DNA of 64,000 bases, from contig NZ_CP083451.1 of assembly GCF_020080045.1 (NCBI RefSeq), positions 1-64,000 of the forward strand, written 5' to 3'. A program made the position numbers and the translations under genes. Below the pieces are notes generated by a model. That model worked only from the letters and a program-made list of their open reading frames with translations, ran no database searches and was not told the DNA's origin. The stretch comes from Comamonas odontotermitis (GTDB taxonomy: Bacteria; Pseudomonadota; Gammaproteobacteria; Burkholderiales; Burkholderiaceae_C). Position 1 is the first letter of the stretch. The number at the start of each line of letters is the position of its first letter. Below, piece by piece: positions 1 through 12,598 of this stretch.

Positions 1-100
1 TGGATAACTTTTGCACAAGCTACAATAGCCAGTCAATCAACATTCCCCCTTATCCACAATTACAAGATTGAGTGGGGCGAATATTTCCGCGAGATACGCA
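1..100 (+). promoter_or_regulatory. dnaA promoter/leader with DnaA boxes (edge of oriC)
   Basis: A perfect DnaA box, TTATCCACA, lies at 50-58. The first seven bases (TGGATAA) are the end of an inverted box TGTGGATAA cut by the window edge. TACAAT at 21-26 is a good -10 hexamer; its -35 would fall outside the window. A DnaA box in the leader of dnaA is the usual layout for autoregulation, and the rest of the origin probably lies just to the left. Confidence 0.75.
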
Positions 101-1651
101 ATGGATGAAGCCAGCCTGGGCCAAGGTCTGTGGCGCGCAGTTGTAGAGCAACTGGCCCAAGAAATGCCCGAGCAACAGTTCAACACCTGGATCAAGCCGC
201 TGACCGCCGTCGTGTCAGACGACCTGTCCAAGGTCACGCTCTATGTCGCCAACCGGTTCAAGTTGGACTGGATCCGCGCCCAATATGCCGGCCGACTGGC
301 TGCCATGCTGGAGGAAACCTATGGTCAGCCCGTCGCCATCGAATTGGCCATTGCCCAGCGCGATGCTGCCGTGCGCACCGTGGTGCGCCCGGTACGCACC
401 GGCGCGCCAGCGGCAGGTTACGCCAGCGGCACGTCGTCTGGCATGGGCTTGGGTCCCTCGTACGGCCCGGCCAACCGCAGTGGCGGTGGCTACCAGCAGA
501 ACGCGCAAGATTATGGCAGCGACGGCTTTCGGGGCAATGCCCAGCAGCATGCGGCTCAGCACGAGGCTGCCCCTGCCACAGCCGGTGGTGGAAGCTCTGA
601 AATTGATAGCATCAACGGCAGCGGCAACTTCCGCAACCGGCTCAATCCAGCCCTGACCTTTGACACCCTGGTCGAAGGTACGGCCAACCGCATGGCCCGC
701 TCGGCCGCCATGCATGTGGCGGCTTCACCCGGCCATCTGTACAACCCACTATTCATTTATGGCGGCGTGGGCCTGGGTAAAACCCACCTGGTGCATGCCG
801 TGGGCAACAAGCTGCTGGCCGACAACCCGGACGCCAAAGTTCTCTACATCCATGCCGAGCAATTCGTCTCGGATGTGGTCAAGTCCTACCAGCGCCGCAC
901 CTTCGACGAGTTCAAGGAGCGCTACCACTCGCTCGATCTGCTGCTGATCGATGACGTGCAGTTTTTTGCCAACAAGGACCGCACCCAGGAAGAATTCTTC
1001 AACGCCTTTGAAGCGCTGCTGGCCAAGAAGAGCCACATCGTGATGACCTCCGACACCTATCCCAAGGGCTTGGCCAACATCCACGAGCGTCTGGTGTCGC
1101 GCTTTGATTCGGGTCTGACGGTCGCCATCGAGCCGCCCGAGCTGGAAATGCGCGTGGCGATTCTGATCAACAAATCACGCGCCGAAGGCACAGAAATGCC
1201 TGAGGAAGTGGCGTTCTTCGTTGCCAAGAACGTGCGTTCCAACGTGCGCGAACTCGAAGGCGCGCTGCGCAAGATCCTGGCCTACTCGCGCTTCAACCAG
1301 AAAGAGATCTCGATCCAGCTGGCACGCGAGGCACTGCGCGATCTGCTGTCGATCCAAAACCGCCAGATCAGCGTGGAAAACATCCAGAAGACCGTTGCCG
1401 ATTACTACAAGATCAAGGTGGCGGACATGTACAGCAAGAAGCGCCCGGCCAGCATCGCCCGCCCGCGCCAGATTGCCATGTACCTGGCCAAGGAACTGAC
1501 GCAGAAGAGCCTGCCCGAAATCGGTGAACTGTTCGGCGGCCGCGACCACACCACCGTGCTGCACGCCGTGCGCAAGATTGGCGGCGAACGCCAGCAGCTG
1601 ACCGAGCTCAACCAGCAATTGCATGTGCTGGAGCAGACTCTGAAAGGTTAA
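101..1651 (+). CDS. dnaA: Chromosomal replication initiator protein DnaA
   Basis: DnaA is the AAA+ protein that binds DnaA boxes, opens oriC and loads the helicase. The 516-residue product has the N-terminal DnaB-interaction domain (about 1-85), a Gly/Gln/Ala-rich linker (about 95-180), Walker A GGVGLGKT (221-228), Walker B LLIDD (281-285) and the C-terminal DNA-binding signature [11 protein letters not shown] (479-489). The frame is open from a TTG at 68, but the ATG at 101 gives the family-typical N-terminus and is preferred. It is first in the dnaA-dnaN-gyrB order. A DnaA box in its leader suggests autoregulation. Confidence 0.98.
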   Translation: MDEASLGQGLWRAVVEQLAQEMPEQQFNTWIKPLTAVVSDDLSKVTLYVANRFKLDWIRAQYAGRLAAMLEETYGQPVAIELAIAQRDAAVRTVVRPVRTGAPAAGYASGTSSGMGLGPSYGPANRSGGGYQQNAQDYGSDGFRGNAQQHAAQHEAAPATAGGGSSEIDSINGSGNFRNRLNPALTFDTLVEGTANRMARSAAMHVAASPGHLYNPLFIYGGVGLGKTHLVHAVGNKLLADNPDAKVLYIHAEQFVSDVVKSYQRRTFDEFKERYHSLDLLLIDDVQFFANKDRTQEEFFNAFEALLAKKSHIVMTSDTYPKGLANIHERLVSRFDSGLTVAIEPPELEMRVAILINKSRAEGTEMPEEVAFFVAKNVRSNVRELEGALRKILAYSRFNQKEISIQLAREALRDLLSIQNRQISVENIQKTVADYYKIKVADMYSKKRPASIARPRQIAMYLAKELTQKSLPEIGELFGGRDHTTVLHAVRKIGGERQQLTELNQQLHVLEQTLKG

Positions 1652-1798
1652 CCAATGGAAACTTTCGTTTTATCCGAAACAATCGTTTTCGCAAATCGCC
1701 TGCTTTGCGCAGGCACAATGGCAGATGGGACAGGGGCAGAGGGGGCTCCTTGCATGGCTGCTGTCCGCAACAACTCCGCAATTTGACAAGAGGTTGAA

Positions 1799-2917
1799 AT
1801 GATTATCCTCAAGGCCACACAAGACAAGGTCATCGCAGTTCTGCAATCGGTCGCCGGCATTGTCGAGCGGCGCCATACCCTGCCCATTCTGGCCAACGTG
1901 CTGATCCGCAAGACCGGCAACGCGCTGCAGCTGACCACCAGCGACCTGGAAATCCAGATCCGCACCACCGCAGAGCTGGGTGGCGACATGGGCGATTTCA
2001 CCACCACCGTGGGCGCGCGCAAGCTGATCGACATCTTGAAGACCATGCCTGGCGACCAGACCGTGAGCCTGGAGACGCAGCAGTCCAAGATGATTCTCAA
2101 GGGTGGCAAGAGCCGCTTCACCCTGCAGACCTTGCCCGCTGAAGACTTTCCGCTGGTGCAAGAGGCACCCTCGTTCGGCCCCGTGTTCAGCGTGCCGCAA
2201 AAGGTGCTCAAGGACCTGATGAGCCAGGTCTCCTTCGCCATGGCGGTGCAGGATATTCGTTACTATCTCAATGGCATCCTCTTCGTGGCCGAAGGCAACA
2301 CCCTCAGCCTGGTGGCGACCGACGGCCACCGCCTGGCGTTCTCCAGCGCCACGCTGGATGTGGAAGTGCCCAAGCAGGAAGTGATCCTGCCGCGCAAGAC
2401 CGTGCTGGAGCTGCAGCGCCTCCTGAGCGACGCGAGCGGCGACAACCAGCCCGTGATCGAGATGCAGTTTGCCAGCAACCAGGCGCGCTTTACCTTTGCA
2501 GGCATGGAATTCGTCACCAAGCTGGTCGAAGGCAAGTTCCCAGATTACAACCGCGTCATTCCACGCAACCACCCCAACAACGTGACCCTGGGCCGCGCGC
2601 CGCTCCTGGCCAGCATGCAGCGCACGGCCATCATGACGAGCGACAAGTTCAAGGGCGTGCGCCTGACCATCGAGCCCGGCACGCTGCGCATTGCAGCCAA
2701 CAACGCCGAGCAGGAAGAGGCCATGGACGAGCTCGACATCGACTACGGCGGTCCATCGGTGGAAGTCGGCTTCAACGTCACCTATCTGATCGACGTGCTC
2801 TCCAACATGAGCCAGGACATGGTGCGCATCGACTTTGCCGACAACAACAACTCGGCCCTCATCACCAATCCGGAGAACGACAGCTTCAAGTACGTGGTGA
2901 TGCCCATGCGCATGTAA
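1799..2917 (+). CDS. dnaN: DNA polymerase III sliding clamp (beta subunit)
   Basis: This is the ring-shaped processivity clamp that tethers DNA polymerase III to the template. The 372-residue product starts MIILKATQDKV, has the three-fold repeated clamp architecture, and ends with the typical Y-V-V-MPMRM tail. Length is normal for the family. The ATG at 1799 follows a purine-rich AAGAGG ribosome-binding site. It lies 147 bp after dnaA, a gap long enough for its own promoter, and 125 bp before gyrB. Nothing unusual was seen in the gene. Confidence 0.98.
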   Translation: MIILKATQDKVIAVLQSVAGIVERRHTLPILANVLIRKTGNALQLTTSDLEIQIRTTAELGGDMGDFTTTVGARKLIDILKTMPGDQTVSLETQQSKMILKGGKSRFTLQTLPAEDFPLVQEAPSFGPVFSVPQKVLKDLMSQVSFAMAVQDIRYYLNGILFVAEGNTLSLVATDGHRLAFSSATLDVEVPKQEVILPRKTVLELQRLLSDASGDNQPVIEMQFASNQARFTFAGMEFVTKLVEGKFPDYNRVIPRNHPNNVTLGRAPLLASMQRTAIMTSDKFKGVRLTIEPGTLRIAANNAEQEEAMDELDIDYGGPSVEVGFNVTYLIDVLSNMSQDMVRIDFADNNNSALITNPENDSFKYVVMPMRM

Positions 2918-2932
2918 GCGCATTGCTCCTGA

Positions 2933-5622
<2,690 letters not shown>

Positions 5623-5683
5623 TTTTGCAGGCGCTCGCTGAGCCTGCAGATATGCTCAGAACCTGCGAGGTACTGACCCCAAA

Positions 5684-5708
5684 AACGCCCGGCAATGCCG
5701 GGCGTTTT
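5684..5708 (+). terminator. Intrinsic terminator after gyrB
   Basis: AACGCCCGGCA pairs with TGCCGGGCGTT around a single A (in practice a small loop), followed by TTTT. It lies 62 bp after the gyrB stop codon. Confidence 0.85.
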
Positions 5709-5736
5709 CCGTTGCAAGAATGTACCGCCACCTGAA

Positions 5737-5755
5737 TGATCAATTTAATTGATCA
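5737..5755. promoter_or_regulatory. Unassigned AT-rich palindrome (possible operator)
   Basis: TGATCAA-TTTAA-TTGATCA is a perfect inverted repeat with 7-bp arms, lying between the gyrB terminator and the antiporter gene. Its arms are the reverse orientation of an FNR half-site pair, so FNR is not a match. The binding protein is unknown. Nothing else was recognised in 5760-5893. Confidence 0.4.
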
Positions 5756-5893
5756 TCATTCATTTTTCATGAGTAAATAGCATCCACTCCTTTCCATCGT
5801 GCATACTGGGAACGTTTGCTTCGCCACTGCTCACCCTGAGTCACGCGATACGGTGCTCTGGCGGCCTGCATTTTTCTGCCCTCAGCCTTTGCC

Positions 5894-7466
5894 ATGAACA
5901 CATTGCAGCTTTTCGAGCTCATGATCGCCATCCTGCCGGTGATCATCGGTTTGCACTACCTTGCCAACCGTTTGGGCCTTCCCGCTGCTGGCCGGGGGAT
6001 GTTTGATGGCCTTCCTGCCCGGGCTTCCCGCGTTTTCTCCCGACCCCGAACTCATCCTCGTCATCTTTTTACCCCCGCTGCTGATCGACGGAGCCTGGGG
6101 AATCTCGGTGCGCTACCTGCGCAAACACATCATCGGCATTACTTCATTGGCCGTGGGTGCGGTGCTCTTTACCACCTTGGTGGTTGCTGTCGTCACGCAC
6201 TGGCTGTTTCCTTCGTTGCCGTGGGCGGCATGCGCTGCATTGGGCGCGATTGTTTCGCCACCCGATGCGGTCTCCGCCCGTGCGGTGCTGCAGCAGGTCA
6301 AGCTGCCACGCCGGGTACTGATGCTGCTGGAAGGAGAGAGCCTGCTCAACGATGCCACGGGGCTCGTACTCTTTCGTTTTGCGGTTGCGGCTGCCATTAC
6401 CGGCGCATTCAGCACCACGCAAGCCCTGGGAAGCTTTGCAGTACTCGCCTTGGGCGGGGCGGCGATAGGCGCTGCCGTGGGGGTTGCCTGGGTATTGATC
6501 GGACGCCGTCTGCAGGACGAGTACCTCGTCATCACATCCGCACTGTTGGTTTCCTGGGCAGCGTACATTCTGGCCGAGCGGCTCCATGTCTCCGGTGTCA
6601 TCGCTACCGTCATCGCGGGCATGATTTGTGGCACCAACCAGTACAAGGTGTTCACTGCTGCAGGACGCGTGCGCGGCATCGCCTTCTGGACGGTCACTGT
6701 TTTCCTGATGGAAACAGCGGTATTCATGCTGATTGGCCTCTCGCTGCGTGGTGTAGTAGAGCGCATTGGCGGTTTTGGAATGGCGCTGGAACAAATGGCA
6801 GTGCCGGTTCTGTCGATTCTGCTGGCCTTGCTGGTTGCACGATTTGCCTGGATTTTTCTATCCGATGGTGCCATCTCGCTTTGCCGGTTGCTGGGCATGA
6901 GGCGCTACACCCCTTTGGGTGCACGCGGCGCACTGGTTCTGGGCTGGGCAGGCGTGCGGGGCGTCGTCACCTTGGCACTGGCGCTCAGCCTGCCTGAGGA
7001 CTTTCCTGGTCGTGACTTCATCCTGGTGAGCGCATTCGCGGTGATCCTGTGTACCGTCCTGGTTCAGGGAACCACTCTCGGTTTGCTGATACGTTGGACG
7101 GGGTTGGTGCCACCCGAATCCGACAAGCCCCGCCTGTCCATGAGCGAAGCGGAGGCGGCGCTGATGCAGGTTCAACTGCAGGTCGTACAAAGCAGGGCCT
7201 ACGACGGGGAAGGCAAGTTGATCCATCCTCAGATGCTGGAGCAGTACAAAAAGAAGGCATCCGTGTACACCAATTACGCGGGTAAGGAATCCGTGTTGAT
7301 GCCCACGGTCCACGCCCATTTCGACGTGGTGCTGGAGGCAATCGCCGCCGCACATGCGGAGCTGATCCGCCTGCACAAAGTGGGAGACATTGACGAGCAT
7401 ACGTTGGTCGAGCTTCAGAAGAACCTCGATCTGGAAGAGCTGACTGCCATCGCCATTCGAGCTTAA
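5894..7466 (+). pseudogene. Na+/H+ antiporter (CPA1 family), apparent frameshift near the N-terminus
   Basis: The gene would encode a roughly 520-residue CPA1 Na+/H+ exchanger of the inner membrane. The frame from the ATG at 5894 gives the family N-terminus (MNTLQLFELMIAILPVIIG, then LANRLGLP) but derails after about 5983. Everything downstream, starting LLAGGCLMAF, then DPELILVIFLPPLL, the VSPPDAVSA region and on to the stop at 7466, is in another frame, open from a TTG at 5961 with an ATG at 6006. The joint needs an extra base or a loss of 3n+2 bases. Family spacing suggests a few residues are missing between GLP and LLAGG, which fits a small deletion better than a one-base error. A truncated protein from 5961 or 6006 would lack the first membrane segment. 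Sequencing error cannot be excluded. Confidence 0.75.
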
Positions 7467-7622
7467 GGCCGCTTCCCCCTCGATTTTTGGGCGCATTCCA
7501 TGGGCTGTATGCGTATGAGAGACATCAACGACTGCTACAAAAAGCGTTATAGATGATCTCCAACGCAATGCGGCAGCGCGGGCCAAGTACCGGCCCATGG
7601 GCCATCTCCCCGGAAGCCTCTT

Positions 7623-8714
7623 TCAGCGCCAATAGGTATGCACCATCTTCTGCACCCCTGCCAATTGCGGCTGGGTAGCGGTCCAGGTTCGCGCAGCCTG
7701 GGTCAATGGCAAACCGCCCGCTATCCACAAGGCAGTGTCAGCGCCATGCCATGACTGGCTGCCAAGCCATTGCAGCACCTGCGCTATTTCGGGGGCTGAG
7801 GCGCCGGGCTCACCGCCGCAGATCCACTGCGCCTGCACGCGTGAAGGCGGTACATCAAAAGTGACGCGCTCCTGCGCATGGGCCACCCACAGCAACAGGG
7901 CGACGGTTTGGTCTGACGGCAGCATTTGCACCATGCGTGCGGCAGCAGGCAAGGCACAAGCGTCGGCCACAAACACATGGTGACCCGCACGCGCGGGCAG
8001 CCCACGGGCCGGGCTGAGGGCACCCACCGTACTACCGGGCACGGCGTGCTCGGCCCATACGGAGCCCGGCGACGGGCCATCGGCATCCGTGTGCAGCAGC
8101 ACATCGACATCGATCCACGAGCCCGGAACATCGACCGCGCGAATGGTGTAGGTACGGCGCGCCATGCGCGGCTTTCCGGGTGGCCAGAGCAAGCGCCCAT
8201 CCTCCTGCAAAGCAGGCCAGGCCGGCTCCGCGCCAGCGGTCGGCAGCAGCATGCGGATATGGATGCCAGCTTCCGCAAAAGGCTGGATATCGGTGCACTG
8301 CAGACGCAGGCGACGCATCTGCGGGCTCAGTGCCCGGTTGCTGATCACCCGCAGAATATGCAACTGCGTCGGGCTGCGTGGTGCCTGACCTTCCCAGGCA
8401 ATGTCCCAGCTGCCATCGGGCAGCCCGATCTCGTCGGCATACTCACCCAGGTATTCCGTCAGTGACAGCTGCAGCAATCCGCCCATGGGGACTGTCGTGG
8501 GATCTATCTGGCACTCCAATTTGCGGCTGGCCAGCACCCGCAATTGCAGCGCACCCACCTCTTCCAGCGTCAGAAGAACCACATCAGGTTCAGGCTCGCT
8601 GATCCCGACGCCCTTGTCGCGCCACAGGCTGGTAAGCCATTGAACGAAGGCCGCCGCACGCGGTATGGTGATGCTTCCTTGAAGGGAAGAACTGGTAGAT
8701 GCTGTCGTATCCAT
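7623..8714 (-). CDS. Siderophore-interacting flavoprotein (ferric-siderophore reductase, SIP/ViuB family)
   Basis: Members of this family use FAD and NAD(P)H in the cytoplasm to reduce ferric siderophores and release iron. The N-terminal part (about residues 10-110) resembles the DUF2218 domain often fused to SIP proteins. The flavin-binding core follows, with the R-x-Y-T motif in RRTYTIRAVD and a C-terminal NAD-binding lobe ending at WIAGGLPL. The ATG at 8714 is chosen; an ATG at 8738 and a TTG at 8792 are also in frame, and none has a clear ribosome-binding site. The gene is divergent from the TonB receptor, with a Fur box between them, so iron repression of both is likely. Confidence 0.85.
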   Translation of the reverse strand: MDTTASTSSSLQGSITIPRAAAFVQWLTSLWRDKGVGISEPEPDVVLLTLEEVGALQLRVLASRKLECQIDPTTVPMGGLLQLSLTEYLGEYADEIGLPDGSWDIAWEGQAPRSPTQLHILRVISNRALSPQMRRLRLQCTDIQPFAEAGIHIRMLLPTAGAEPAWPALQEDGRLLWPPGKPRMARRTYTIRAVDVPGSWIDVDVLLHTDADGPSPGSVWAEHAVPGSTVGALSPARGLPARAGHHVFVADACALPAAARMVQMLPSDQTVALLLWVAHAQERVTFDVPPSRVQAQWICGGEPGASAPEIAQVLQWLGSQSWHGADTALWIAGGLPLTQAARTWTATQPQLAGVQKMVHTYWR

Positions 8715-8894
8715 GGAAAGAGCGGTATTTGCATGCATTGCACTCAACGCTGGTAACGCCTGCAATAGCTGCCATTGGCGCGGTTCAACCAAGAACTGGG
8801 ACTACAGAACCCAGAAGTCACGGCTGCAAGTATTGCCGCTGCTCAAAACAACCGCCGGTGAATGCTACATATTTACCACAAATGATAATGCACT

Positions 8895-8909
8895 TGAGAA
8901 TAATTATCA
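8895..8909. promoter_or_regulatory. Fur box
   Basis: TGAGAAT-A-ATTATCA matches the 7-1-7 Fur consensus TGATAATnATTATCA at all but one position. A further GATAAT lies at 8884-8889. It is 71 bp before the receptor ATG and about 180 bp from the divergent reductase start. TAGAAT at 8919-8924 may be the -10 of the receptor promoter, which would place Fur over the -35 region. Confidence 0.85.
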
Positions 8910-8979
8910 GTTGAATCGTAGAATTCGCTCCAAGACAGCGGCGTGAGTGCCCGCTTCTTTTTTTAACTTTTTGAATTCT

Positions 8980-11061
8980 ATGTTCTACGCGCAATACACC
9001 CCTGTTGTACGAGCCGCATTGATCGCCATGGGTGCTGCAGGCCTGGCCATGCCGCTGATGGCCCAAACCGCCCCATCCACCGACGACACCACCGCCGCTG
9101 ACAAGACACTCTCGACCGTCACCGTTGTAGGTACCGTCGACGAGCTGCAAAGCCTCGATTTCTATGCGCCCAATTCCAGCGCTGTGATCCGCAAGGACGA
9201 GATCGACGCCCTGGGTGCACGTAAGCTCGACCAGGCTCTGCAATACCAGGCTGGTGTGCTGAGCGAGCCTTTTGGCGCAGACAACAAGGTAGAGTGGTTC
9301 AAGATCCGCGGGTTTGATGCTTCGGTTTCGCTCGATGGAACCCCCACCTCGCCCAATGGCTACTTTGTCTGGAAGCCTGAGGTATTCGGGGTCGAATCGG
9401 TCGAAGTGCTCAAGGGGCCCAGCGCTCTGGTATTTGGTGCCTCCGAGACTGGTGGCGTCGTCAACCTGGTGACCAAACGCCCTCAAAAGCAGCGCGCGCT
9501 TGAACTCAACACCGAGGTAGGCAACAACAACCGCCTGGGCTTGAGCGTTGACTATAACAACATCGCCAACAGTGATGGCTCGGTGTACTACCGCCTTGTA
9601 GCGCAAGCCCGCAAGGAAGACGGCATGCAGCGCGAGACCAACATGAAGAGCTACTATCTGGCGCCCAGCGTCACGATGGAGTTCAGCCCGCGCACTTCTC
9701 TGACGCTTCTGGGCAGCATCCAGCGCGAAGATGGACGCCCGACCAACGGCTTCCTGCCTGCGTACGGCATCATCATCGACACGCCGTATGGACGCATCGA
9801 CCGCCGACTCAATGCCGGGGAGCCAGGCGTGGATCAGCTCAGACGCACCCAATCGAGCCTGGGGTGGCTGCTGAGCCACCAGTTCAACCAGGATTGGAAG
9901 TTCACGCAGAACTACAAATACACCAACCTCGATCTCGACCAGACCAATACTTTCGCCTACGGCTCCAACGGCGACCGTGAGCTGCGGCGTGGCTATACCT
10001 ATACCGACGGCAAGGCCAAAACCCATTACCTGGACAACCGCATCAGCGGTCGCCTGCGCCTGGGTGACAGCGTGCAATTGCTGCCCACCTTCGGCATCGA
10101 TTACCTCAAATCCGATACCGATGGTCTGAACAATGGCTTTGGCGCAGTGCCTAATCTCGACATGTTCAACCCCGTCTATGGCGCACCTTTTGACGTGACG
10201 GGCACGCCCTACGGCCTGCATTCCAAGCAATGGGGTGCTTATGCATCCACCCAAATGCGCGTAGGCAGCCACTGGAACTTCAACGCCGGCATCCGCCACG
10301 ACAAGGCCAAGAACAATGGCCGTACCAATGGTGCCGATTCTGGCTATGACGTCAGCAAGAACTCCATCAATGCCGGCGCAATGTACATCACTGATTTCGG
10401 GGTCTCGCCCTATATCAGCTACTCCGAATCGTTCAAGCCCGTCGATGGTGTCGATGGCTACGGGAACGCCTACCGTCCCTATGAAGGCCAGCAAAGCGAA
10501 ATGGGTGTAAAGCTGGAGCCGACTTGGCTGAACGGCGGCAACATTACGCTGGCATACTTCGACGTCAAGGAAAAGAACGCACTGGTCTCGGATGCCTCCA
10601 ATATCCAGTCGCAGACGGGCAAGCGCACCAACAAGGGCATTGAGTTGCAGGGCGACTTCAAGCTGGGCACCAATACCCGCATCAAAGCTGCCTATACGCA
10701 CAACAATTCCCGCCAGGATGTGACTGCCACGCAGACAGTGCGTACGCCGCTGATCCCCGACAACCAGGCCAGCCTGTGGGTGAGCCATGCCTTCGCCCTG
10801 GCCAACAGCCAGAAGCTGACCGTGGCCGCCGGCGCGCGCTACAACGGCTCCACCGAAGACCAACGCTACACCCCTGGCACACGCATCTCTGGCTATACGC
10901 TGCTGGATCTGATGGTGCGATACGACATCAGCCGCGAATGGGCGCTGCAATTCAATGCACGCAATCTTACCGACAAGACTTATGTCAGCGGCTGTGACTT
11001 CTACTGCTACTACGGCGGCGCACGCACGGTCGATCTTCAGTTGCAGTACAAGTGGAAGTAA
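8980..11061 (+). CDS. TonB-dependent siderophore receptor
   Basis: This is an outer-membrane 22-strand barrel that takes up ferric siderophores using TonB energy. The 693-residue product has a signal peptide (about 1-30, ending AMPLMAQ), a plug domain with the IRGFDASVSLDG and GPSALVFGASETGGVVNLVTKRP motifs, and a long barrel ending in the aromatic-terminal strand VDLQLQYKWK. The ATG at 8980 is preferred over an in-frame GTG at 8947 because it starts the signal peptide directly. It is controlled by the Fur box 71 bp upstream. The siderophore is unknown; no synthesis genes are in the window, so it may be one made by other organisms. Confidence 0.93.
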   Translation: MFYAQYTPVVRAALIAMGAAGLAMPLMAQTAPSTDDTTAADKTLSTVTVVGTVDELQSLDFYAPNSSAVIRKDEIDALGARKLDQALQYQAGVLSEPFGADNKVEWFKIRGFDASVSLDGTPTSPNGYFVWKPEVFGVESVEVLKGPSALVFGASETGGVVNLVTKRPQKQRALELNTEVGNNNRLGLSVDYNNIANSDGSVYYRLVAQARKEDGMQRETNMKSYYLAPSVTMEFSPRTSLTLLGSIQREDGRPTNGFLPAYGIIIDTPYGRIDRRLNAGEPGVDQLRRTQSSLGWLLSHQFNQDWKFTQNYKYTNLDLDQTNTFAYGSNGDRELRRGYTYTDGKAKTHYLDNRISGRLRLGDSVQLLPTFGIDYLKSDTDGLNNGFGAVPNLDMFNPVYGAPFDVTGTPYGLHSKQWGAYASTQMRVGSHWNFNAGIRHDKAKNNGRTNGADSGYDVSKNSINAGAMYITDFGVSPYISYSESFKPVDGVDGYGNAYRPYEGQQSEMGVKLEPTWLNGGNITLAYFDVKEKNALVSDASNIQSQTGKRTNKGIELQGDFKLGTNTRIKAAYTHNNSRQDVTATQTVRTPLIPDNQASLWVSHAFALANSQKLTVAAGARYNGSTEDQRYTPGTRISGYTLLDLMVRYDISREWALQFNARNLTDKTYVSGCDFYCYYGGARTVDLQLQYKWK

Positions 11062-11214
11062 ACATGCCTATCTCGAAGGCTGCGCCCAACGCCTGGCGAG
11101 TGCAGCCTTCGGCCAGCTAGCCATGGCTCTTCCTGCAAGCAAGTCCGCCCGGCTGCGCCACATGCGCCCCGGGCGTCATGCATTCTTGCGCCAGCCGGGA
11201 AAAACCTTATTTTT

Positions 11215-12537
11215 ATGAAAACCTCTTCCATTGCCGAACAGGCCCAGAGCCCTGCGCAGTGGTCGCTGCGGAGCTTGCTGACCGTGGTCTTTCTGGGCCT
11301 GACGGCCGGCGTGCAGATGAGCGACTACGGTCTGCAGGCCATCTCGCTGTCGGCCATCCAGAAGACTTTTGCCATCAGCGATGCCGCAGTCGGCGCGCTT
11401 CAAGGTCTGGCGGGTGTGCTGGTAGGCAGCGCGCTGGCGATACCGCTGGCTCGCTTTGCCGACCGCTTCTCGCGCAAGCGGGTGCTGCTGTGCCTGGTCC
11501 TGGCATCGACAGCCATGATGGTGCTCAGCGCACTGGCACCTAATTTTCCGCTGTTTTTCCTGGGCCGCTCGGCGGCAGGCATCACCGAATTTGCAATGGT
11601 GCCGCTGGTGTACTCGATGATTCCCGATCTGGCGCCCGAGCGCCACCGTGTGTTCGCCAATCTTGGTTTTGCTGCCCTGGTCTCGACCGGCGCGAGCGCG
11701 GGCTTTTACTACGCTGGCGATATCCAGACTGCTGCCATGGCATGGATTCCCGGCCAACTCGACCCCTGGCGCAAAGCCTTCTTGCTGCTGTCGGCAGCCG
11801 GCCTACCTCTGCTGGTGGCGGGCCTGTTCACCGCCAATCCGCCTCGCCATGCGATGCAGGGTGAGGCCACCGACGCGGGTTCACTACAAGGTTATCTGCG
11901 CAAGCACTGGCGGCCAATCGCGCTGTTCGTTGGCGTGGCTGGCAGCCTGATGATTGCCGTACAGGGCCTGAACCAGTTGATGGCCTTGGCGCTGGAGCGC
12001 CGCTTCGATGCCACGCCAGCACATATCGGCAAGGTGCTGGGAGGACTGGTGCTGGTCGCCACGCTTGGTTGCCTGCCGGTGGTGGGCTGGCTCGACCGCT
12101 GGCTTGCCAAGCGCCTGGGCGCCGCAGTGCGCCCCATGTTGATGGGCATATGTGCGCTGTTGGCTGTACCCGCGATTCTGATGCTCTATTCCACCGCTTC
12201 ACTCCAGCAGGCATTTGTGGTCGTGGGCCTGTTCCTGTTCGTCACCTGCACGGCCAATGCATTGGTGCCCACCATGCTGCAGGATCTGGCCCCGCCACCG
12301 CTGCGCGCGCGCTGCTTTGCGCTGTGGAGCTTTGTGGTGTCGGTCTTCAGCGCCTTGGGACCTCTGCTGGCGGGCTTTGTATCCACCTGGCTGGTGCATG
12401 GCCGCATGCTCAGCGCCATCGCCATCACTGCAGTGCCCACCTTGCTGATTTCCGCCTATTGCGCATGGCGGCTGTTCCTGCATACGCGTAGCGCAACGCA
12501 AAGCGCAGCCCTGGTAGCTGCCGCGCCCGCTACGTAA
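11215..12537 (+). CDS. MFS transporter in the siderophore locus
   Basis: A 440-residue inner-membrane protein with about 12 hydrophobic segments and the MFS loop motif near residue 80 (ARFADRFSRKRVL). The N-half arrangement resembles Spinster-like MFS permeases. It follows the receptor by 153 bp on the same strand and may be cotranscribed with it. By position it could import the siderophore from the periplasm or export a product; substrate and direction cannot be read from the sequence. It converges on the S9 peptidase, whose stop codon is 61 bp away. Confidence 0.85.
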   Translation: MKTSSIAEQAQSPAQWSLRSLLTVVFLGLTAGVQMSDYGLQAISLSAIQKTFAISDAAVGALQGLAGVLVGSALAIPLARFADRFSRKRVLLCLVLASTAMMVLSALAPNFPLFFLGRSAAGITEFAMVPLVYSMIPDLAPERHRVFANLGFAALVSTGASAGFYYAGDIQTAAMAWIPGQLDPWRKAFLLLSAAGLPLLVAGLFTANPPRHAMQGEATDAGSLQGYLRKHWRPIALFVGVAGSLMIAVQGLNQLMALALERRFDATPAHIGKVLGGLVLVATLGCLPVVGWLDRWLAKRLGAAVRPMLMGICALLAVPAILMLYSTASLQQAFVVVGLFLFVTCTANALVPTMLQDLAPPPLRARCFALWSFVVSVFSALGPLLAGFVSTWLVHGRMLSAIAITAVPTLLISAYCAWRLFLHTRSATQSAALVAAAPAT

Positions 12538-12598
12538 TGCCGGTCGCGCAGCAGGGCATACAGCCGGTTGCGCAGAACGGGCATGCGGCGGCATGCGT

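Noticed and set aside
8818..10950. Very long open frame antisense to the TonB receptor
   Set aside because: It is the complement of a clear receptor gene in GC-rich DNA, with no recognisable domain.
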